From an uncultured Eubacteriales bacterium (GTDB taxonomy: Bacteria > Bacillota > Clostridia > Oscillospirales > Oscillospiraceae): a stretch of 12,501 nt of DNA. The translations under genes were made by a program, and so were the position numbers. Of this stretch, positions 7,176 to 12,501 are shown piece after piece (position 1 is the first letter of the stretch; each line of letters begins with the position of its first letter). The stretch spans positions 1 through 12,501 of the forward strand of contig UQGU01000063.1 of the NCBI GenBank assembly GCA_900540635.1, given 5' to 3'. A model generated the notes under the pieces. The model made no database searches. It saw nothing but the letters and a program-made list of their open reading frames with translations, and was not told the origin of the DNA.

Positions 7176-7204
7176 TTGAAAAATCAGCGTTATTGAGGTA
7201 AAAT
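7176..7204 (+). promoter_or_regulatory. Promoter of the receptor - hybrid kinase operon
   Basis: A -35 TTGAAA (7176-7181) is followed by exactly 17 bases and a -10 TAAAAT (7199-7204), each 5 of 6 to the sigma-A consensus. The start would be near 7211. It lies downstream of the preceding operon's terminator, so the sensory genes have their own promoter. Confidence 0.72.
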
Positions 7205-7210
7205 AGAAAA

Positions 7211-7364
7211 GAGAGACATTTGAACCCATGTCTGACGGGGCTAATACTGTTTTGCGTACAAATTTAAGTGTGTCGCGTGGATTTCCGTGCCAGGATTATT
7301 CTGTTGCTTATACACTTGCTTCATCAAAGGGCAGGCCGTCTCGGGTCGGGAGGAGAAGGATCGT
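7211..7364 (+). other. Leader region of about 150 bases before the receptor gene
   Basis: The stretch from the predicted start to the ATG at 7365 has no convincing gene, hairpin series or riboswitch core that I can recognise. It ends with GGAGGAGAAGGA (7349-7360), which supplies the ribosome site for 7365. The frame is open from a GTG at 7287, but that GTG lacks a ribosome site and would bury the signal peptide 26 residues in. Confidence 0.5.
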
Positions 7365-9230
7365 ATGAAGAAGAAACGACTGTACAGGGGTTTTGCCCTG
7401 CTTGCTGCCATGGCGCTGGGTGTATCCCTGCTGAGCGGCTGCGCCGGAAGAAGCACCGAATCGCTGCAGAAGCGGGAGGATGCTGAGACCATTCAGGTAT
7501 ACCTGTGGACGGCCAAGCTGTACGAGAAGTACGCCCCCTATGTGCAGGCACAGCTGCCGGATGTAAACATTGAGTTTATCGTAGGCAACAATGATTTGGA
7601 CTTTTATAAGTTTTTGCAGCAAAACGGCGGCTTGCCGGACATTATTACCTGCTGCCGTTTCTCCCTGCACGATGCTGCCCCCTTAAAGGACAGCCTGATG
7701 AATCTTGCCACCACCAACGAAGCAGGTGCCATCTACAATATCTATCTCAACAGCTTCAAAAATGAGGATGGCAGCGTAAACTGGCTGCCCGTATGCCCCG
7801 ATGCCCACGGCTTTGTGGTCAACCGCGACCTTTTTGCGCAGTATGATATTCCACTGCCCAATGATTACGCCAGCTTTGTCGCAGCTTGCAAAGCCTTTGA
7901 GGAAGTGGGTATCCGCGGCTATACCGCCGATTATCTGTACGACTACACCTGCATGGAAACGCTGCAGGGGCTTTCTTCCGCCGAGCTTATGACCACGGAC
8001 GGGCGCAAATGGCGCACCGCCTACAGCGACCCCGCCAACAACAACCGTGTCGGGCTGGACAACACCGTGTGGCCGGGCGGCTTCGAGCGTATGGAGCAGT
8101 TCATTCAGGACACAGGTCTTACGGCGGCGGATCTGGAGCTGAATTACGATGCCGTGGTCGAGATGTTCGGCAACGGGCAGCTTGCCATGTACTTTGGCAG
8201 CTCTGCCGGCGTAAAGAAGTTCCAAGAGCAGGGCATCGACGCAACCTTTTTGCCGTTCTTCTGCCCAAACGGCGAAAAGTGGCTGATGACCACGCCCTAC
8301 TTCCAGGTGGCGTTGAACCGCGATTTGGAGCAGGACGCTGCGCGGCGCAAAAAGGCAATGCAGGTTTTGCACGTTATGCTGTCGGAGGATGCACAGGAAC
8401 ATATCCTCGCAGAAGGGCAGGACCTGCTCAGCTACAGCCAAAACGTCAGCTACCACCTGACCGACACCATGACGGACGTGCGCTCGGTGGTGGAAGAAAA
8501 CCATATGTATATCCGCATCGCCTCCAACGATTTCTTTGCCATCTCGCAGGATGTGGTTTCCAAGATGATCACGGGCGAATATGATGCCGCGCAAGCCTAC
8601 CGTATGTTCAATGACCGCCTTTTGGCAGAGGAAACGCCCGACACAGACGATATTGTGCTGAGCAGCGAAAACGCCTATTCCAACGTGTTCCACAAAAACG
8701 GCGGCAAGGCGTCCTTCTCGGTTATGGCAAACACGCTGCGTGGCCTTTACGGCACCGATGTGCTGGTGGCAGCCGCCAACAGCTTTACCGGCAGTGTGCT
8801 GCGGGCTGACTATACGCAATCAACGGCGCGGGCTATGATCATGCCCAACGGGCTTTTGTCGTACCAACGCACCATGACGGGCGCCGAGTTGAAAGACACC
8901 CTGCGCACCTTTGTGGAAGGCTGTGAGGGCGGCTTTACTCCGTTCAACCGCGGCTCTCTGCCGGTGGTCAGCGGCATTGCCGTGCAGGTAGAAGAGAACG
9001 GCGGCAGCTACAAGCTGACCGGCGTTACCCGCAACGGGCAGCCCCTGCAGGACGATGATACCGTTACCGTGACCTGCCTGGCGACCGAAAATCAGATGAC
9101 GCCGCTGCTGCAGGACGAAACCCGCGCGTTTGAGCGCGGGGCGGATACGGTCAAAAACCTCTGGAGCAAGGCACTTTCCGACGGCAGCGTGGTGCTTGCC
9201 GCACCGGAAAGCTATATTACGTTGGGGTAA
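7365..9230 (+). CDS. Lipoprotein: ABC-type solute-binding domain fused to a 5'-nucleotidase C-terminal domain
   Basis: A 621-residue surface lipoprotein, first gene of a two-gene operon with a hybrid histidine kinase. MKKKRLYRGF, a hydrophobic core and the lipobox LLSGC give lipidation at Cys26. Residues 40-425 look like a family-1 extracellular solute-binding protein: a first lobe IQVYLWTAKLYEKYAPYVQ, then DIITCCRF, HGFVVNRDLF (148-157), the NGQLAMYFGSSAG hinge-like block (270-282) and TPYFQVALNRD. Residues about 435-605 match the substrate-binding domain of 5'-nucleotidases: SFSVMANTLRGLYGTDVLVAAANSFTGSVLRADY, then TMTGAELKDTL (503-513), SLPVVSGIAVQV (531-542) and VTRNGQPLQDDDTVTVTCLA (554-573). 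The metallophosphatase domain that carries catalysis is absent, so no nucleotidase activity is expected. No permease or ATPase genes adjoin it; a role as ligand receptor for the kinase is inferred. The ligand is unknown. Confidence 0.85.
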   Translation: MKKKRLYRGFALLAAMALGVSLLSGCAGRSTESLQKREDAETIQVYLWTAKLYEKYAPYVQAQLPDVNIEFIVGNNDLDFYKFLQQNGGLPDIITCCRFSLHDAAPLKDSLMNLATTNEAGAIYNIYLNSFKNEDGSVNWLPVCPDAHGFVVNRDLFAQYDIPLPNDYASFVAACKAFEEVGIRGYTADYLYDYTCMETLQGLSSAELMTTDGRKWRTAYSDPANNNRVGLDNTVWPGGFERMEQFIQDTGLTAADLELNYDAVVEMFGNGQLAMYFGSSAGVKKFQEQGIDATFLPFFCPNGEKWLMTTPYFQVALNRDLEQDAARRKKAMQVLHVMLSEDAQEHILAEGQDLLSYSQNVSYHLTDTMTDVRSVVEENHMYIRIASNDFFAISQDVVSKMITGEYDAAQAYRMFNDRLLAEETPDTDDIVLSSENAYSNVFHKNGGKASFSVMANTLRGLYGTDVLVAAANSFTGSVLRADYTQSTARAMIMPNGLLSYQRTMTGAELKDTLRTFVEGCEGGFTPFNRGSLPVVSGIAVQVEENGGSYKLTGVTRNGQPLQDDDTVTVTCLATENQMTPLLQDETRAFERGADTVKNLWSKALSDGSVVLAAPESYITLG

Positions 9231-9235
9231 GCGGT

Positions 9236-12181
9236 ATGGATGTAAAAAAGCGTAAAACCAAAAGTGAATGGGGCTTGCCACGCAAAAGTCTGACCGCTGC
9301 AGCCGTTTTGCTGACGATAGCGTGTTTTGCCTGCCTTAGCGTACGGTACCTTTCGTTTGTGTCCAGAATCGTCTATGAAGAAAGCACCTCGCATTTAGAA
9401 GAAGTTCTGCATAAATCCAACAGTATGCTGAGCGAGATCGCCAACAAAAACATCTCCTATCTGCATCTGTGGAACGGCTTTCTGGACAGTAACCCCGATG
9501 ATGACGGGATTCAAGCGTATCTGGAATCCGCAAAGCAGGAGCTCGGCTTTGCCGAATTCTACTTTCTTTCTTACGACGGCAACTACATGACACCCCGCGG
9601 GAAAACGGGCTATCTTGGTTTGCAGAGCAACCTCGACGAGAAGCTTGCCAATCGGAACGACGTTGTGATGAATGCAGTCTTGCCCGGACAAGACCCGATG
9701 CTGGTGTTTATCTGCCCCGAAACAAAGGGTGTCTACCGCGGCTTTGCCTACGATGCGATTGCCATCAGCCGCTACAATGACGTTGTGATGAAAACCGTGG
9801 ACGATTCGGCCTTCGGCGGAGCTGCCAGCACCTATGTCATCTATCCGAACGGGCAGGTCGTGATTGAAAATATCGCAGAGGGCGAGGAATCCGTCTATAA
9901 CCTGCTTGCGGTACTGCGTGAGTATTCCGACCTTACCCAGGCGCATATACAAGACCTTGCCAATGATTTTGAAAAAGGTGCCGGCGGAAACTGTGAGATA
10001 ACGCTGGGCGACACAAGATACTATCTGGTGTACGAAAGCACAGGCATCCAGAGATGGATCTTGGTGGGGCTTGTCCCCGTGGATGTCGTCAATGCCAATA
10101 TGAATCAGCTTTGGCTGAGGACGGTACAAATTATAGCGGGCATTGCAAGCGGTCTCGCGCTCGTGGTCATTTTGCTGATTATTAACAGAGGTCATGTCAA
10201 GCTGCGCCGCAAGAATACCGAAATTTTGTACCGAGAAGAACTGTTTCGGAAGCTGTCCGAGAACGTGGACGATGTTTTCCTGATGCTGGATGCAAAAACC
10301 TACAAGGCTGATTATATCAGCCCGAACATGGAACGGCTGCTGGGTCTGACGCAGGAGAGTATGTGCGAAAATATCGGTACGCTGGCCATGCTGATCCCGA
10401 AGGATACCTCCGAACCTGCCAAAAACGATCTGGCAGGGCTTGCCGGCGGTGAACAGCGAGAATGGGATACGGAATTCATCCATCAGCAAACGGGAGAACG
10501 GCGCTGGTTCCATGTGGTTGCCATGGGCAGTGAGGTCGAGGAACGAACCAAGTACATTCTGGTTTTGTCTGACCGCACCGCCGACAAGCAGGTGAACCAG
10601 GCACTTTCGGATGCCGTTGCCGCCGCCGAAAACGCCAACCGTGCCAAGAGCACCTTCCTTTCCAGTATGTCCCACGATATCCGCACTCCCATGAATGCCA
10701 TCATCGGCTTTACCACGCTGGCGGTCAGCCGCCTGGACGACAAGAAGTGCGTGAAGGACTACCTTGCCAAGATCCTTGCCGCCGGCAACCACCTGCTTTC
10801 GCTCATCAATGACATCTTGGATATGAGCCGCATCGAAAGTGGAAAAATTCAGCTGGACGAAACCGAGGTCAATCTGTCCGATGTGCTGCACGAGATAAAA
10901 ACCATCGTCAGCGGGCAGATTTACGCAAAACAGCTGGAATTGTATATGGACGCAATGGATGTTACCGACGAGGACGTCTATTGCGACAAGACCCGGCTGA
11001 ATCAGGTCTTGATGAACCTTTTGTCCAATGCCATCAAGTTCACCCCTGCAGGCGGCACCGTGTCGGTGCGGGTGCGCCAGCTTGCCGGCAAGGTCGGCGG
11101 CTGCGGGCAGTATGAGTTCCGCGTCAAGGACAGCGGCATCGGTATGAACCCGGAATTTGCCAAAAAGATTTTTGAACCCTTTGAGCGTGAGCACACCTCC
11201 ACGGTAAGCGGAATACAGGGTACCGGGCTGGGTATGGCCATTACCAAAAACATCGTAGATATGATGGGCGGCACCATTGAGGTGCAGTCTGTGCCGGAAA
11301 AAGGATCAGAATTTATCGTCCGTGTGCCGCTGCGCACGCAGGCAGAACCCTGCAAGGAGGTAAAAATTGCCGGGCTGGAAGGTCTGAAGGCGCTGGTGGT
11401 GGATGATGATTTCAACACCTGCGATGGCGTGACCAAGATGCTGGTCAAGATGGGTATGCGCGCCGAGTGGACGCTTTCCGGCAGGGAGGCTGTGCTGCAA
11501 GCAAGACAGTCCCTTGAGATGGGCGATCCCTTCAAAGCCTATTTGATCGGCCGGCGTCTGCCGGATATGAACGGCATTGAGCTCACCCGCAAGATTCGCG
11601 CCCTGCACGATGATACGCCCATTATTATCCTGACCGCCTATGACTGGTCCGACATTGAGGTGGAGGCAAAGGCGGCCGGTGTCACGGCGTTCTGCGCCAA
11701 GCCGATGTTTATGTCGGACTTGCGTAACACGCTGATGACCGCCGTCGGGCAAAAACAGGCGCAGGAGGAGCAGTGCGCGCTGCCCGAAAAAGCGGCCGAC
11801 TTCAAGGGCAAGCATATCCTGCTTGCCGAGGATAACGAGCTGAACCGCGAGATTGCCGTTGAGATCCTGAACGGCTATGGCTTTGAGGTCGATACCGCCG
11901 AAAACGGCGGCATCGCCGTGGAAAAGGTCAGCACCGCAGCGCCCGGGCAGTACGATTTGATACTGATGGATGTACAGATGCCCATTATGGACGGCTACAC
12001 CGCCACCCGCCGCATCCGCGAACTGGAAAACCCTGCCTTGGCAGGCATCCCCATTCTTGCCATGACGGCGAACGCCTTTGATGAGGATCGCCGCAACGCC
12101 CTGGAAAGCGGCATGAACGGTTTCCTGTCCAAGCCCATTGTGATTGCCGACCTTGTGCAGGAGATACGCAAGATCCTGTAA
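9236..12181 (+). CDS. Membrane hybrid histidine kinase with PAS and two receiver domains, the first degenerate
   Basis: A 981-residue sensor kinase. A transmembrane helix (about 19-39) and a second (about 296-317) flank an extracytoplasmic region of some 255 residues resembling a Cache-type sensor. A PAS domain follows at about 335-450 (LSENVDDVFLMLDAKTYKADYIS). HisKA has FLSSMSHDIRTPMNAIIGF with phospho-acceptor His480. The ATPase domain shows NQVLMNLLSNAIKF (589-602), DSGIGM (632-637) and GTGLGMAITKNIVDMMGG (662-679). Receiver 1 (about 717-835) keeps the acidic pocket DDD 723-725, Thr800 and Lys822, but reads IGRRLPDMNG where the phospho-acceptor should be: Gly772 replaces Asp. Receiver 2 (about 858-981) is canonical with Asp912 in LILMDVQMPIMDG and Lys967. 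There is no output domain, so a histidine phosphotransfer protein or a separate regulator is needed. It starts 5 bases after the receptor gene's stop with a weak ribosome site, suggesting coupled translation. Confidence 0.93.
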   Translation: MDVKKRKTKSEWGLPRKSLTAAAVLLTIACFACLSVRYLSFVSRIVYEESTSHLEEVLHKSNSMLSEIANKNISYLHLWNGFLDSNPDDDGIQAYLESAKQELGFAEFYFLSYDGNYMTPRGKTGYLGLQSNLDEKLANRNDVVMNAVLPGQDPMLVFICPETKGVYRGFAYDAIAISRYNDVVMKTVDDSAFGGAASTYVIYPNGQVVIENIAEGEESVYNLLAVLREYSDLTQAHIQDLANDFEKGAGGNCEITLGDTRYYLVYESTGIQRWILVGLVPVDVVNANMNQLWLRTVQIIAGIASGLALVVILLIINRGHVKLRRKNTEILYREELFRKLSENVDDVFLMLDAKTYKADYISPNMERLLGLTQESMCENIGTLAMLIPKDTSEPAKNDLAGLAGGEQREWDTEFIHQQTGERRWFHVVAMGSEVEERTKYILVLSDRTADKQVNQALSDAVAAAENANRAKSTFLSSMSHDIRTPMNAIIGFTTLAVSRLDDKKCVKDYLAKILAAGNHLLSLINDILDMSRIESGKIQLDETEVNLSDVLHEIKTIVSGQIYAKQLELYMDAMDVTDEDVYCDKTRLNQVLMNLLSNAIKFTPAGGTVSVRVRQLAGKVGGCGQYEFRVKDSGIGMNPEFAKKIFEPFEREHTSTVSGIQGTGLGMAITKNIVDMMGGTIEVQSVPEKGSEFIVRVPLRTQAEPCKEVKIAGLEGLKALVVDDDFNTCDGVTKMLVKMGMRAEWTLSGREAVLQARQSLEMGDPFKAYLIGRRLPDMNGIELTRKIRALHDDTPIIILTAYDWSDIEVEAKAAGVTAFCAKPMFMSDLRNTLMTAVGQKQAQEEQCALPEKAADFKGKHILLAEDNELNREIAVEILNGYGFEVDTAENGGIAVEKVSTAAPGQYDLILMDVQMPIMDGYTATRRIRELENPALAGIPILAMTANAFDEDRRNALESGMNGFLSKPIVIADLVQEIRKIL

Positions 12182-12202
12182 CGAATAAACCTTTAAAATT
12201 TG

Positions 12203-12243
12203 CGCCCGAAATTGACTCAATATAACAGCAATACGGGCGTTTC
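12203..12243 (+). terminator. Weak hairpin after the hybrid kinase gene, possible terminator
   Basis: CGCCCG (12203-12208) pairs with CGGGCG (12234-12239). Inside it, ATTG (12211-12214) pairs with CAAT (12229-12232), making a bulged stem of about 10 pairs with a 14-base loop, followed by only TTTC. It lies about 20 bases past the stop codon. The long loop and short T run make termination doubtful. Confidence 0.35.
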
Positions 12244-12257
12244 AAATCACCGCAAAA

Positions 12258-12318
12258 GGGTATGGTTTAACGAATACCCCTATTTTTCAAGGAATACCCA
12301 TTCGTTTAACGATTCCTT
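12258..12318. repeat. Two consecutive stem-loops displaying the same GTTTAACGA motif
   Basis: GGGTAT (12258-12263) pairs with ATACCC (12274-12279) around a 10-base loop that contains GTTTAACGA. AAGGAAT (12289-12295) pairs with ATTCCTT (12312-12318) around a second copy of GTTTAACG. The exact repeat GTTTAACGA occurs at 12265 and 12304, and GAATACCC at 12272 and 12292. Function unknown. Confidence 0.4.
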
Positions 12319-12340
12319 CGGTACAAAATACCGTAAAATC

Positions 12341-12384
12341 ATTAAAACGCAGAAAAACCGCTGTGGAAATGCTCCGCAGCGGTT
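12341..12384 (-). terminator. Leftward terminator for a convergent gene beyond the right edge
   Basis: On the minus strand, a 12-pair stem with one G-T wobble (12384-12373 with 12367-12356, arms AACCGCTGCGGA and TCCACAGCGGTT) and a 5-base loop is followed by TTTCTGCGTTTT, so the run reads GGTTTTTCTGCGTTTT. This is the classic intrinsic terminator layout for leftward transcription. On the plus strand the following bases are poor in T. It implies a leftward unit entering from beyond 12501 and could also stop read-through from the kinase operon. Confidence 0.72.
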
Positions 12385-12475
12385 CCTGTTTATGTGCCTG
12401 AAACGGCAAAAGCCTTGATTTCATGCGGTTTTTGGGCATAAAAAAAGGGGCTGTTAGAAAAGTATGTCGCTGCGA

Positions 12476-12497
12476 ACCAGTGACCGATGTCACTGGT
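12476..12497. repeat. Perfect 9-bp inverted repeat at the window end
   Basis: ACCAGTGAC (12476-12484) and GTCACTGGT (12489-12497) flank a 4-base CGAT. It lies 20 bases beyond an A7 run followed by GGGGCTGTTAGAAAAG (12447 on), a sequence of the general look of insertion-element or miniature-element termini. Without the sequence to the right, neither a boundary nor a function can be settled. Confidence 0.4.
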
Positions 12498-12501
12498 GTG
12501 G

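Larger units (their letters stand above)
12182..12501. other. Gene-free right end with hairpins and repeats
   Basis: These 320 bases are AT-rich and I see no supported gene. Two short open frames (72 codons rightward, 68 leftward) have no ribosome site and no recognisable protein features. The stretch holds a weak hairpin after the kinase gene, a pair of stem-loops sharing a loop motif, a leftward terminator and a terminal palindrome, listed separately. Confidence 0.6.

Noticed and set aside
7287..7364. GTG start 26 codons upstream for the receptor lipoprotein
   Set aside because: No ribosome site, and it would place a non-signal segment ahead of a textbook lipoprotein signal peptide that begins at 7365 behind GGAGGAG.
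7211..7364. Riboswitch in the leader of the receptor gene
   Set aside because: The leader is long enough, but I found no conserved aptamer core or terminator/antiterminator pair.
9656..9796. Near-identical segments encoding NDVVM twice, 120 bases apart within the kinase sensor region
   Set aside because: Only about 16 bases match; likely coincidence or fold constraint rather than a duplicated domain.
9395..11194. Open frame of 599 codons on the minus strand opposite the histidine kinase
   Set aside because: The plus strand here encodes clear sensor, PAS, HisKA and ATPase motifs. The antisense product has no recognisable domain and arises from codon bias in GC-rich sequence.
12200..12493. 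Short open frames after the kinase gene (72 codons rightward, 68 leftward)
   Set aside because: They run across hairpins and a terminator, have no ribosome site and show no protein-like pattern.
1..12501. CRISPR array, prophage, toxin-antitoxin or defence system
   Set aside because: No regularly spaced repeats, integrase, phage structural genes or known defence domains are visible on either strand.

Overview
The window looks like a chromosomal segment of a GC-rich, low-motility-type Gram-positive gut Clostridium relative (Oscillospiraceae/Ruminococcaceae-like). This is inferred from the gene families and layout: MltG next to a U32 peptidase, a lipoprotein-type solute-binding protein, strong AGGAGG ribosome sites, and no outer-membrane proteins. 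I cannot name the species from sequence alone. Seven protein-coding genes cover almost all of the window.

Left part (1-3422, leftward). The first 28 bases are the 5' part of a tRNA on the minus strand, probably tRNA-Pro, cut by the window edge. A near-consensus promoter lies just upstream of it (TTGACA, 17 bases, TAATAT). To its right a strong hairpin closes a three-gene leftward operon. In transcription order this operon encodes a PfkB/ribokinase-family sugar or nucleoside kinase, a pyridoxine/pyridoxamine kinase, and a cytoplasmic GH13 alpha-amylase-family enzyme with an unusual C-terminal tail. Gene junctions are 3 bases and a 1-base TAATG overlap, so they are very likely co-transcribed.

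Middle (3423-7098). A divergent control region carries one promoter for each direction and a perfect palindrome, TTAAGG-ATA-CCTTAA, between them. The rightward operon is a DJ-1/PfpI-family protein, the endolytic murein transglycosylase MltG with a very long acidic cytoplasmic tail, and a U32-family peptidase-like protein of the TrhP (tRNA uridine hydroxylation) type. It ends in an 11-bp GC-rich hairpin.

Right part (7099-12501). A good promoter (TTGAAA, 17 bases, TAAAAT) and a leader of about 150 bases precede a two-gene sensory cassette. The first gene is a lipoprotein that joins an ABC-type solute-binding domain to the substrate-binding (C-terminal) domain of 5'-nucleotidases, with no phosphoesterase domain. 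The second is a 981-residue membrane hybrid histidine kinase with an extracytoplasmic sensor region, PAS, HisKA, HATPase and two receiver domains. The first receiver has lost its phospho-accepting aspartate (Gly772). No permease, ATPase or DNA-binding regulator lies beside them, so the pair reads as a ligand receptor plus kinase rather than a transporter. This is the most interesting system in the window.

The last 320 bases have no convincing gene. They hold weak hairpins, a duplicated GTTTAACGA motif shown in the loops of two consecutive stem-loops, a terminator pointing leftward (implying a convergent gene beyond the right edge), and a palindrome at the very end that may belong to a repeat or insertion element.
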